Source: Chlamydiales bacterium (GTDB lineage: Bacteria > Chlamydiota > Chlamydiia > Chlamydiales > FEN-1388). From it: 9,263 nt of DNA. The position numbers were made by a program, and so were the translations under genes. The notes under the pieces are model-generated. The model did no database searches and was not told the DNA's origin. It saw only the letters and a list, made by a program, of their open reading frames with translations. The stretch covers positions 1-9,263 of the forward strand of contig JAJFUY010000353.1 of NCBI GenBank assembly GCA_021372185.1, given 5' to 3'. This document shows, in pieces, positions 1 through 5,703 of the stretch. How positions within the stretch are numbered: position 1 is the stretch's first letter; every line of letters starts with the position of its first letter.

Positions 1-921
1 TCAATGGGCGTTGTTACTTCTAAAATTCTTGAACGGGTAAGTAATGGCGTTATTTCAACACCCCGAGATGCCTATGTAGCAGACATTGCCACTAGCCAAA
101 CACGCGGTGCCTGCTATGGCATTATGATGACAGGTAAGACCATAGGCTGCATTATAGGGCCGTTTTTGGTAAGTTTTTTTGCGCTATTTACTGAAGATTA
201 CCGCTTTCTTTTGTGGATCGGCCTAGTCCCTTGCATGGTTGCCATTTTGATGCTCTGGCGCGGGATGAAAGAAGAAGCTCCAAAAACTACTCAGGAGAGT
301 AAATCTGAAGACATTCAGATCTCTATTAAAGACATCAAAAAACTCCCCATAAACTACTGGTCGCTCTTAATTACCTCTTCTTTATTTATGTTTGCGCGCT
401 TTAGCGATGGGTTTTTGGCACTTCGCCTCATGGAACTTGGCGCCCCCACATGGCTCTGCATGGCGACAATTGGTATCTTCAATTCTATCTCAACACTCTG
501 CTGCTACCCTGTCGGACGCCTATCAGATAAAGTTGACCGCTCAAAACTACTCTATTTTTCATACCTCACCTTGCTACTTTGCAACCTGTGCTTTATCTAT
601 GCCACAGATGTATGGCTAGGCTTGCTCGGCGTCATCATGTGGGGCGCACAGCGCGGCACCTCTCAAATTCTATTCACAGCAATCGTTGCAGATGTTGCCC
701 CAAAGCAAATCATGGGCACCGCCCTCGGCCTATTCTACATAGTAATCGGCCTCATGTCGCTCCTTGCAGGCGTCGCGTGCGGCTATTTTGCCGACGGCTC
801 CCTCACCTCATCCTTCATCTTCGGCGCCATCGTGTCAACCCTCGCCACCCTATCGCTCTATTTAAGAAACCGCTTCTTCAACACCAAACCAACAACCGAA
901 CCTCACACAGCAGGTTCGTAA
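1..921 (+). CDS. MFS transporter, C-terminal part (5' end outside window)
   Basis: This is a major facilitator superfamily permease of the inner membrane; the substrate cannot be told from sequence. The frame is open to the window edge, so the start at base 4 is probably internal and only about 305 residues are seen. They cover the end of the N-terminal six-helix half, a charged central loop (about residues 88-113), and the complete C-terminal half. Residues 171-179 (GRLSDKVDR) match the MFS loop motif A. The segments ADIATSQTRGACYG (26-39) and ADVAPKQIMGTALG (229-242) mirror each other, as expected from the internal duplication of MFS proteins. The STPRDAYVAD stretch before the first resembles a subgroup of drug/metabolite exporters. 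The 3' third is visibly richer in G and C than the genes further right. It converges on LuxR gene 1 across a palindromic element that may end transcription. Confidence 0.9.
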   Translation, partial: SMGVVTSKILERVSNGVISTPRDAYVADIATSQTRGACYGIMMTGKTIGCIIGPFLVSFFALFTEDYRFLLWIGLVPCMVAILMLWRGMKEEAPKTTQESKSEDIQISIKDIKKLPINYWSLLITSSLFMFARFSDGFLALRLMELGAPTWLCMATIGIFNSISTLCCYPVGRLSDKVDRSKLLYFSYLTLLLCNLCFIYATDVWLGLLGVIMWGAQRGTSQILFTAIVADVAPKQIMGTALGLFYIVIGLMSLLAGVACGYFADGSLTSSFIFGAIVSTLATLSLYLRNRFFNTKPTTEPHTAGS

Positions 922-934
922 GAACCCAACTTCA

Positions 935-1165
935 CTATTCACTCTCGAAGAGAGTGATGGATGGTAGCCCAGGTCACCGGAGGTGCCCTGGGAAAAAAGA
1001 TAAAACGCTTAAGCACTCTCGAATGAGAGTGCTGCAGATTGATAAAGCATTGTTGATTTGCAGCACTCTCATTCGAGAGTGCAATATTGCTCTTACATGT
1101 TATTCCCAGGGCACTCTAGCGAGTGACCTGGGCTACCTTTCATCACTCTCTTCGAGAGTGAATAG
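935..1165. repeat. Nested palindromic element: inverted repeat made of smaller hairpins
   Basis: A large imperfect inverted repeat has perfect 25-bp outer arms (935-959 and 1141-1165). Each arm carries three local hairpins in mirror order. A: 940-956, CACTCTC-GAA-GAGAGTG, mirrored at 1144-1160. B: 968-992, CCCAGG...CCTGGG with an inner CACC/GGTG, mirrored at 1105-1132 with an inner CACTC/GAGTG. C: 1013-1032, GCACTCTC-GAAT-GAGAGTGC, mirrored at 1063-1082 and extended to 24-bp arms. The CACTC/GAGTG core recurs in five of the six hairpins. It fills nearly all of the gap between two convergent genes and contains no plausible coding frame. It could be a bidirectional terminator (no clear T-tract), a MITE/REP-like non-autonomous element, or a protein-binding cruciform. 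Confidence 0.9.
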
Positions 1166-1195
1166 AATGTATACTAGAGGGTTGGATGCATGCTG

Positions 1196-2020
1196 CTAGC
1201 TCTCTAAGAAGCCGCCGATTTTGAGGAGCTTGCCGCAGTGCAAGAGCTCATCTCTGGATAGAACACCCAGTTTATTTTTTGTGTTTTCAAGATAAAACTG
1301 AACTGTACGGGCAGAAAGGTCCAATTCTTCCCCATTTTGCGCCGCTGTCTTGCCGTCAACACAGGCAAGTAACACTTCCTTTTCACGAATAGACAACTTG
1401 AGTGCCGCATTCAGAAGCTCTTTACTGAGTCCAAGCTGACGAAGAAAGGGGCTACTTTGCTCAGGCTTTGGAACAGAGTTTTCTCCATACTGCCTGTTGT
1501 AAAAAGAATCTGAGCCTATAAGCTCAACAAGATCAATTAACCCTTCTTTAGTTTTTGAGTCTTCAGAAATATAATCTAAAAAGCTATTTAACAACGGAAG
1601 GTTGTTCATATAAAGAGAGGGAAGAGCAGGAGTAACCTGAGTTGAGGCAAACCCAAAAAGATTTGCCTTATTCTTACCCTCTTTTCTTATGATAAGAAAG
1701 GGATGATATAGGGGGTGTTTTACTCGAGCGCTATCCATATACTTCGTATAGTCAACATCATGATCAAGAAGAAAATAGCCACTTTTTAGGCGACGAGGAG
1801 TGACATAAAACGCCATATCACGATAGCACTGGTTTTCCCAAAAATGCCCAAAGGCCTCAGTATAACTACAAATCGTGCTAAATTGCCCATCTTCCTTAAT
1901 ACTGCTTTTCCAAAATACATCAAGACCAAAGGATCTTTTAAGCGGATCAACCACTTTACCAAGATAATCCTGGTGCCGGTCATTATATTTAAAAAAATCA
2001 GTAAAATTTTGTTTTGACAT
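1196..2020 (-). CDS. LuxR-type HTH transcriptional regulator 1
   Basis: A 274-residue regulator with a C-terminal LuxR/NarL-type helix-turn-helix, from about residue 209 (LSIREKEVLLACVDGK) through the recognition-helix region LSARTVQFYLENTKNKLG to the end. The roughly 200-residue N-terminal part begins FTDFF and contains FGLDVFWKSS, HPFLIIRKEG and YMNNLPLLN, all shared with LuxR regulator 2 at 6851. Its layout loosely recalls autoinducer-binding domains, but I cannot place the ligand-contact residues, so the signal is unknown. It is presumably a cytoplasmic DNA-binding protein, plausibly acting on the dyads described here (inference). No Shine-Dalgarno precedes the ATG, and a TATAAT lies 6 bp upstream, so the mRNA is probably leaderless. 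It is divergent from the 66-aa gene and convergent with the MFS gene. HTH assignment is firm; regulatory targets are not. Confidence 0.9.
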   Translation of the reverse strand: MSKQNFTDFFKYNDRHQDYLGKVVDPLKRSFGLDVFWKSSIKEDGQFSTICSYTEAFGHFWENQCYRDMAFYVTPRRLKSGYFLLDHDVDYTKYMDSARVKHPLYHPFLIIRKEGKNKANLFGFASTQVTPALPSLYMNNLPLLNSFLDYISEDSKTKEGLIDLVELIGSDSFYNRQYGENSVPKPEQSSPFLRQLGLSKELLNAALKLSIREKEVLLACVDGKTAAQNGEELDLSARTVQFYLENTKNKLGVLSRDELLHCGKLLKIGGFLES

Positions 2021-2055
2021 AACACGATTATAGTAAATTCTACTTTAAAATACAA
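2020..2055 (-). promoter_or_regulatory. Predicted promoter of LuxR gene 1 (leaderless)
   Basis: Reading the reverse strand: TTGTAT (2055-2050), a 17-bp spacer, then a perfect TATAAT (2032-2027). The predicted transcription start falls at or next to the A of the ATG at 2020, and no purine-rich ribosome site exists upstream. Only three of six bases match in the -35, so it may need an activator. Confidence 0.6.
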
Positions 2056-2086
2056 GCACTATTTATTCATCTTCTACTGTTCTTAT

Positions 2087-2103
2087 ACCGTAGCTGCTAC
2101 GGT
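2087..2103. promoter_or_regulatory. Operator-like dyad, site 1 (ACCGTA-N5-TACGGT)
   Basis: ACCGTAGCTGCTACGGT is a perfect dyad with 7-bp arms and a 3-bp centre. With flanking A/T it extends to 9-bp arms at 2085-2105. It lies between the divergent LuxR gene 1 and the 66-aa gene. It shares the ACCGTA-N5-TACGGT frame with sites at 6384 and 8600. Centre 2095 is 31 bp before the -10-like TAAGAT at 2126. Confidence 0.75.
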
Positions 2104-2125
2104 ATTTTATATCCCCTCATGCTGC

Positions 2126-2131
2126 TAAGAT
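2126..2131 (+). promoter_or_regulatory. Predicted -10 element for the 66-aa gene
   Basis: TAAGAT matches four of six consensus bases and stands 31 bp after the centre of dyad site 1. This puts the dyad near -43 from a start around 2138, typical of an activator overlapping the -35 region. No good -35 hexamer is present. The call rests mainly on the spacing shared with the other sites. Confidence 0.4.
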
Positions 2132-2156
2132 TTTACATGTAATAAATGGAGGCAAT

Positions 2157-2357
2157 ATGAGTGGTGGTATAGTAGATGTTATTGGCGGTACTGCAGTTTT
2201 CGCACTGGCAACTGGAGTGTTAGCCTATAGCTGTGGACCGAACGTTGTTGTGGGCGGTCTTGGATTATTGGGACGTGGCGCAAGAAAAGCTATGGCACCC
2301 GAAGTGATCGCGGCCAGCGCTTTGTTGAAAGAATCAGTACTGTCTGCGGTACGCTGA
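2157..2357 (+). CDS. Small glycine-rich hydrophobic peptide, 66 aa
   Basis: I do not recognise a family. The 66-residue product has a hydrophobic, Gly/Ala/Val-rich segment from about residue 4 to 38 (GGTAVFALATGVLAYSCG, then VVVGGLGLLG), long enough for one or two short membrane helices with small-residue packing motifs. An amphipathic tail follows with RGARKAM and EVIAASALLKE. There is no cleavable signal peptide. The start is set by a strong Shine-Dalgarno, GGAGG at 2148-2152, four bases before the ATG. It follows operator dyad 1 and is followed by a terminator-like hairpin at 2391-2411. The small products at 5247 and 5660 have a similar composition. Membrane-active or membrane-scaffold peptide is an inference only. 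Confidence 0.7.
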   Translation: MSGGIVDVIGGTAVFALATGVLAYSCGPNVVVGGLGLLGRGARKAMAPEVIAASALLKESVLSAVR

Positions 2358-2377
2358 AGAGGATTGGTCAGAATATT

Positions 2378-2425
2378 TTCGACTTTCTTCAAAAAGCTGT
2401 ATCAGCTTTTTATTCAGGAGTCGAA
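2378..2425 (+). terminator. Terminator-like nested hairpin after the 66-aa gene
   Basis: The core is AAAAAGCTG-TAT-CAGCTTTTT (2391-2411), a 9-bp stem with a 3-nt loop whose 3' arm ends in five T's, so it could end transcription from either strand. An outer 7-bp inverted repeat, TTCGACT (2378-2384) with AGTCGAA (2419-2425), encloses it. Confidence 0.65.
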
Positions 2426-2463
2426 GCCCCACTAATGTCTCCAGCTAATTTATATTAAATGAA

Positions 2464-2496
2464 TACATGTTCGCGGGGGTACCCCGTGAACATGTA
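2464..2496. promoter_or_regulatory. Long perfect-stem hairpin just before the EEP gene
   Basis: TACATGTTC (2464-2472) pairs with GAACATGTA (2488-2496). A G-T wobble follows, then CGGGG/CCCCG around a GTA loop, giving a 15-pair stem. The ribosome site (AAAGGAG, 2501-2507) begins five bases after it. No T-tract follows on the + strand. It may be a 5' leader mRNA structure, an operator, or a transcription barrier. Confidence 0.7.
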
Positions 2497-2513
2497 CAAA
2501 AAAGGAGTTACTT

Positions 2514-3305
2514 ATGCAGCCAGCATCAATAATTAAATTTATGAGCTATAACGTCAATTATTCAAGAAGAGCCGTAGATGAATATTCCGAGTATGGATGG
2601 GAAAGTCGTAAAAATGATGTCTACAAACTTATACAAGGGGCAGATCGAAATATCATTTTTTTACAAGAAATTCTCTCTCAAAATCGTGACGAAGTACAAA
2701 AATCACTATCCGATTATCGTTGGTATTTCGAGATGACAAATTCACGAAATGGAGTATGTTGCAATGGAATTGGGATAAAAGACAGTTTTCGACCAGGGCA
2801 AGAGCGGAAACAATTTTCATACAACTTTAATGTATTTGAGAAAGGCGCTGAAAAAGTTTTAGGAATAGTAATTGATGATCTTTGCTTAGTGAATGTCCAC
2901 TGTCCCATGGAAGAAAAGGCCCGAATGGCAATGGCAGAAAATTTGGATAAATGCCTTCCTCTAGATCAAGAATTTAAACAAATCATTTTTGCAGGCGATT
3001 TTAACTCATTTCCAGACTGCCGAGGAGAAGAACAGATAGAAACAATTGCAAAAGTGACCAGAACCGTTCGCATTTCAGATTCTGCAGTATCTGAAACAAC
3101 AAAACAAATAGCGACCCGCTCTTTTCAGGCATATCCCTATGATGTGGTACCAGAACAAGCGTTGAACTTACCTGGTAAAATAGATCATATTTTTGTAAAG
3201 GATCTTACTCTTGAAACAACACCGGTAGTTTTGGATGCAAGATACGTTGAAGGCAAAACATTTGCCCCTTCTGACCACTATCCAATAGTAACCAGCTTAA
3301 AATAA
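2514..3305 (+). CDS. Endonuclease/exonuclease/phosphatase (EEP) family protein
   Basis: A 263-residue metal-dependent phosphoesterase of the DNase I-like EEP fold. All family signatures are present in order: SYNVN (N13), FLQE (E52, metal ligand), VNVHCP (H129), GDFN (D162 and N164), KIDHIF (D224-H225) and the terminal SDHYP (D254-H255). The catalytic set therefore looks intact. The family covers nucleases, sphingomyelinases, inositol-phosphate phosphatases and CdtB-like toxins; the substrate cannot be assigned from motifs. There is no signal peptide or membrane segment, so it is cytoplasmic or exported by a specialised system. The ATG is supported by AAAGGAG at 2501-2507. No clear promoter of its own is visible, and two hairpins separate it from the 66-aa gene. 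An effector role is inference from the neighbourhood. Confidence 0.9.
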   Translation: MQPASIIKFMSYNVNYSRRAVDEYSEYGWESRKNDVYKLIQGADRNIIFLQEILSQNRDEVQKSLSDYRWYFEMTNSRNGVCCNGIGIKDSFRPGQERKQFSYNFNVFEKGAEKVLGIVIDDLCLVNVHCPMEEKARMAMAENLDKCLPLDQEFKQIIFAGDFNSFPDCRGEEQIETIAKVTRTVRISDSAVSETTKQIATRSFQAYPYDVVPEQALNLPGKIDHIFVKDLTLETTPVVLDARYVEGKTFAPSDHYPIVTSLK

Positions 3306-3328
3306 TAGGCATAAAACACCTAGCTTGC

Positions 3329-3393
3329 ATTAGGCATTTGATATAACTCAGTGAGCTTGGAGAAAAAACTTCTCCTTCACTTAAATGCCTAAT
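3329..3393 (+). terminator. Nested inverted repeat after the EEP gene, possible terminator
   Basis: The outer 11-bp arms are ATTAGGCATTT (3329-3339) and AAATGCCTAAT (3383-3393). Inside are AGTGA/TCACT and a GGAGAA-AAAAC-TTCTCC hairpin (3359-3375). There is no T-tract after the outer stem, so simple rho-independent termination is uncertain. Its hairpin-within-hairpin plan resembles the elements at 935-1165 and 2378-2425. Confidence 0.55.
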
Positions 3394-3427
3394 CCAAGTA
3401 AAACAGACATTTTAATGTGAGGTATCA

Positions 3428-3634
3428 ATGGGATCCGCACAGTTCACTGATTTCTTTCGACATAACCTGCAGTGCCAGGATCAGCTAGAGCCTTTGCGAG
3501 AAATTTTACAAAGCAGCTTTGGTATAGATGATTTTTGGCATGCAACGCTTTGGGAAAATGGCCAGTATGCCAATATTTCTACCTACTACCTACTACTACG
3601 CTACGATCAGCAGCTAGGAGTGCATTGTGCATAA
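3428..3634 (+). pseudogene. Truncated LuxR-type regulator paralog (N-terminal 53 codons only)
   Basis: Codons 1-53 nearly copy the start of LuxR gene 2 at 6851: by eye, 9 base differences in 159 (49 of 53 residues identical). About 18 bp of leader with its GAGG ribosome site is also shared. After codon 53 the copy has 15 extra bases in a CTAC/CTA-rich tract. It briefly matches again (TACGATCAG, 3602-3610), then diverges to a TAA at 3634. The 68-residue product has no helix-turn-helix, so it cannot bind DNA as its parent does. The promoter of the intact copy (6800-6828) lies outside the duplicated segment. The reading frame and ribosome site survive, so a short product is possible. A decaying duplicate is the simplest reading. 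Confidence 0.8.
3579..3604. repeat. CTAC/CTA simple-sequence tract at the break in the LuxR duplicate
   Basis: A 26-base run built from CTAC and CTA units sits exactly where the truncated LuxR copy departs from the intact gene, which has a single ACCTACC there. Replication slippage is a plausible cause of the disruption. Confidence 0.6.
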
Positions 3635-3636
3635 CT

Positions 3637-3756
3637 TTACAAGGCTATCATGGAATCAATGATTTCTTTACCAGTCTGAATAAGAATTATATCATTCTCC
3701 GCCTTTTGCCTTAAACGAATGAGAGAGCTGTGATCTCGTGAGTTGTAAAAAAACTT
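3637..3756 (-). pseudogene. Possible remnant of a DnaA domain IV-like C-terminus
   Basis: An open reverse frame of 39 codons between stops has no start codon with a ribosome site. It reads KFFYNSRDHSSLIRLRQKAE and onward to a terminal stop. RDHSSLI matches the centre of the DnaA C-terminal signature ([KR]-x-H-[ST]-[STV]-hydrophobic pair), followed by a helix as in domain IV. The Ala and terminal hydrophobic positions of the signature do not fit. It may be the tail of a displaced DnaA-like or unrelated gene, or chance. Confidence 0.25.
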
Positions 3757-3760
3757 CTAT

Positions 3761-3777
3761 ACCGCACTTGATGCAGT
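3761..3777. promoter_or_regulatory. Degenerate operator-like dyad, site 4
   Basis: ACCGCACTTGATGCAGT follows the ACCGYA-N5-TRCRGT plan: arms ACCGCA and TGCAGT pair at five of six positions. It lies upstream of the 465-aa gene. Its centre (3769) is 30 bp before TACAAT at 3799, matching the spacing of the three perfect dyads. That spacing is the main reason for including it. Confidence 0.45.
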
Positions 3778-3798
3778 GTTTTTTTATCTAATCAGCCC

Positions 3799-3804
3799 TA
3801 CAAT
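3799..3804 (+). promoter_or_regulatory. Predicted -10 element for the 465-aa gene unit
   Basis: TACAAT matches five of six consensus bases. Predicted transcription starts near 3811, before the GGGAG ribosome site at 3823-3827. No consensus -35 is present; the position is taken by the degenerate dyad at 3761-3777. Confidence 0.45.
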
Positions 3805-3835
3805 TGTTCTAATATTATTGCAGGGAGTTAAAATT

Positions 3836-5233
3836 ATGACCTTATATTCCGCTTCAATCAATTTTGGAAATTATAATTCTCAACTTCAAGATGTATATCA
3901 AATACACAAAAATGCTTGGTTACAAGTGAGTTCTAATAATACTATAGCTCACTATGGCGCAAAATTATCTTCTCACACAACCTCCGATGCAATAGTAACA
4001 GAAATATTGAAAAAAGTAGGGCCATTTTATCTTTTACTACTTTGTGGTTTATGGTCACAAATAAATAATACTGTAAAAAGCCAGTCCCCATTTCTTTCTC
4101 GAATTAAAACAGGTTTGAATGATATTAATAATGGAATTAATCTTGAATTTGGGGATACTTCATCTAAGGTTTTACTTAAATATTTCTTTGACATGTACAG
4201 CATAGACCATTTAGAAGAATATGTAAATCAAGAAAGATGGCCTCATCTTCCCTCCTTTTTTGTTGATGTTCACAACCTTTGTGTAGCTGAAGGGGGATTT
4301 AGCGATCTAAAAACACCCAACATTTCTTTCACAGCCGACCCTGTTCTTCGTTTGGTAGCCGGCATGCAAAATGGTAATATACACGACTATTCAGCTACTG
4401 ACTTTACAGAAATCAGAAAAAACATTCTTAATCGTAATTCTAACCCAAGTAACTGTAAAAGGGCTTGGGATGTCATTTTAGCTAAATATGTCGAGAAAGG
4501 GTGGGGGAAAGGATTAAACGAATTCATGGCATGTGGAATTTTATTACTACTTGATCGCGATTTAAGCCCACCTCTGGATCTAATTCTGTCTTTTATAGAA
4601 TATAATCATCATATTCAATGGAGTAATTTAAAACTTACTATGATCGGCCACAAAAAAAATCGTTATGAAAATCTACATGCCATGGAACAATTTGTTTTAT
4701 TAACGACTCGCCTTAATTTAATCAGACAGCCTATCATGACTAAAAAAGAGTGGTGGCCAAATTTGATTAGCTCTTTATGGGCACATCATGTTAATAACTT
4801 TTTCATGCCAACACATTTTATATTTTGGGGCATCCTAAAAGCTCGTCAAACTGACGGCAATGCACCAAGAGGTTTCTGGGGGGCAACATGTCGTTTAGCA
4901 ACAGAAATTGCGACAAAACGCATGCCCGCACCAGAAATAACCCTTGAAATGCGACGAGAAGGTTTTGATTTAACCTGGTTTAAAAATGAATTTACCTGGC
5001 ATATAGCAGCCGCTACCTGTAATAATACTGAAAAATATTGTCCTGCAGATGACCCTCAAGAAAATGCGGCACGCGACGTGAGAAAATATATTAAAATGAA
5101 GCACGTTATTCAATTAGTTGAATATATTTTCAGTCAAACACCGATTCTTGATAATGAGGCATGGAATTATGCATACAGATTATTTGAAGTTGCCGATGGT
5201 TTTAATCAAATGGATACACACAATACAGTTTAA
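3836..5233 (+). CDS. Orphan protein, 465 aa, function unknown
   Basis: I do not recognise this protein. The start chosen is the ATG at 3836, preceded by GGGAG at 3823-3827. An in-frame ATG at 3776 would add 20 residues but has no ribosome site and lies at the edge of the predicted operator. The product looks mostly helical and rich in aromatics (KEWWPNL at 305-311, LWAHHVNNFF at 314-323, FWGATCR at 347-353). Two short hydrophobic stretches (61-73 and 231-240) are too short or too charged at their edges for confident membrane helices. There is no signal peptide, catalytic motif or repeat that I can name. Codon usage is more AT-rich than the MFS gene. It is followed after 13 bases by a small membrane protein, forming a two-gene unit. 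A host-directed or toxin-like role is speculative. Confidence 0.8.
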   Translation: MTLYSASINFGNYNSQLQDVYQIHKNAWLQVSSNNTIAHYGAKLSSHTTSDAIVTEILKKVGPFYLLLLCGLWSQINNTVKSQSPFLSRIKTGLNDINNGINLEFGDTSSKVLLKYFFDMYSIDHLEEYVNQERWPHLPSFFVDVHNLCVAEGGFSDLKTPNISFTADPVLRLVAGMQNGNIHDYSATDFTEIRKNILNRNSNPSNCKRAWDVILAKYVEKGWGKGLNEFMACGILLLLDRDLSPPLDLILSFIEYNHHIQWSNLKLTMIGHKKNRYENLHAMEQFVLLTTRLNLIRQPIMTKKEWWPNLISSLWAHHVNNFFMPTHFIFWGILKARQTDGNAPRGFWGATCRLATEIATKRMPAPEITLEMRREGFDLTWFKNEFTWHIAAATCNNTEKYCPADDPQENAARDVRKYIKMKHVIQLVEYIFSQTPILDNEAWNYAYRLFEVADGFNQMDTHNTV

Positions 5234-5246
5234 TATGGAGTATTAT

Positions 5247-5546
5247 ATGTCAGTTCCCGTTAGTTTTTCTCTTGCTCAGGTACGAAATCAACATTTTGAT
5301 GTGGAAGATCGCCAAGATATGCCTCAAACTACATCTCGCGTTGCTCGCTATGCAGGTGTTGCATTTATGGGACTTGGAGTAATAGTTGGTGTTGGAACAT
5401 TTATAGGGTCTCATCTTCTTGAGATTAGTTGGGTTGATAGTAGTGTAGCATCAGGACTTGGGGCCGGACTGGGCGGCTGCATATTTCTTGGGGGGTTTGC
5501 TCTTATCATACGTAACCATCAAAGAACAGCAGTAAATGAAATCTAA
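5247..5546 (+). CDS. Small two-helix membrane protein, 99 aa
   Basis: No family recognised. The start at 5247 is fixed by GGAG at 5237-5240, six bases ahead; longer in-frame starts would overlap the preceding gene and lack such a site. A polar N-terminus (residues 1-34) is followed by two glycine-rich hydrophobic segments, about 36-58 (YAGVAFMGLGVIVGVG) and 67-88 (VASGLGAGLGGCIFLGG), joined by a short LEISWVDSS loop. The tail is basic, RNHQR. This predicts a helical hairpin in the membrane. It is translated from the same unit as the 465-aa orphan, so the two probably work together, for example as soluble protein plus membrane partner. Its 3' end overlaps the possible tail of a small gene on the opposite strand. 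Confidence 0.75.
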   Translation: MSVPVSFSLAQVRNQHFDVEDRQDMPQTTSRVARYAGVAFMGLGVIVGVGTFIGSHLLEISWVDSSVASGLGAGLGGCIFLGGFALIIRNHQRTAVNEI

Positions 5547-5660
5547 TATAGGGGGCCGTGAGTCCATTCTTTTTGCTGCACCTCCAAAATAGGCTGATGC
5601 AGCAAAGCCTGTAACAAGACCCACCCCCGCTCCGGTTTTAATGTATGTTGAAAAAGACAT
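5451..5660 (-). CDS. Small glycine-rich peptide, 3' extent doubtful (up to 69 aa)
   Basis: The start is well supported: AGGAGG at 5672-5667, six bases before the ATG at 5660, and a coding-like first part with GAGVGLVTGFAASAYFGG forming one hydrophobic, glycine-rich segment. From about residue 32 the frame becomes polar and cysteine-containing, and its last 96 bases are antisense to the end of the 99-aa gene. The true gene may be shortened or joined to foreign sequence around 5547-5570. It lies 43 bases after the RING gene on the same strand, so the two likely share a transcript. In size and composition it resembles the 66-aa peptide at 2157. Confidence 0.5.
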   Translation of the reverse strand: MSFSTYIKTGAGVGLVTGFAASAYFGGAAKRMDSRPPILDFIYCCSLMVTYDKSKPPKKYAAAQSGPKS

Positions 5661-5703
5661 AAATAACCTCCTTTTTCTTTAACAGCCTAAGCCGCCCCCA
5701 TTT

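Noticed and set aside
940..1160. Repeated CACTCTC hairpins considered as a CRISPR array
   Set aside because: The units are palindromic and arranged in mirror order, not as direct repeats with uniform unique spacers, and no cas gene is present.
579..1199. A 206-codon open frame on the + strand across the end of the MFS gene and the palindromic element
   Set aside because: Its first half is a shifted frame of the MFS gene and the rest reads through the inverted repeats. It has Arg/His-rich unnatural composition and no ribosome site.
3776..3835. ATG at 3776 adding a hydrophobic 20-residue N-terminus, resembling a signal peptide, to the 465-aa protein
   Set aside because: It overlaps the predicted operator and lies upstream of the predicted transcription start. 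The ATG at 3836 has a good GGGAG site.
5118..5246. N-terminal extension of the 99-aa membrane protein starting at 5118
   Set aside because: It lies out of frame inside the 465-aa gene. The ATG at 5247 with GGAG six bases upstream is the natural start.
5572..5606. 9-bp inverted repeat TTTGCTGCA/TGCAGCAAA considered as a terminator of the 99-aa gene
   Set aside because: No T-tract follows on either strand, and the arms are explained by Ala-Ala codons inside the reverse-strand small gene.
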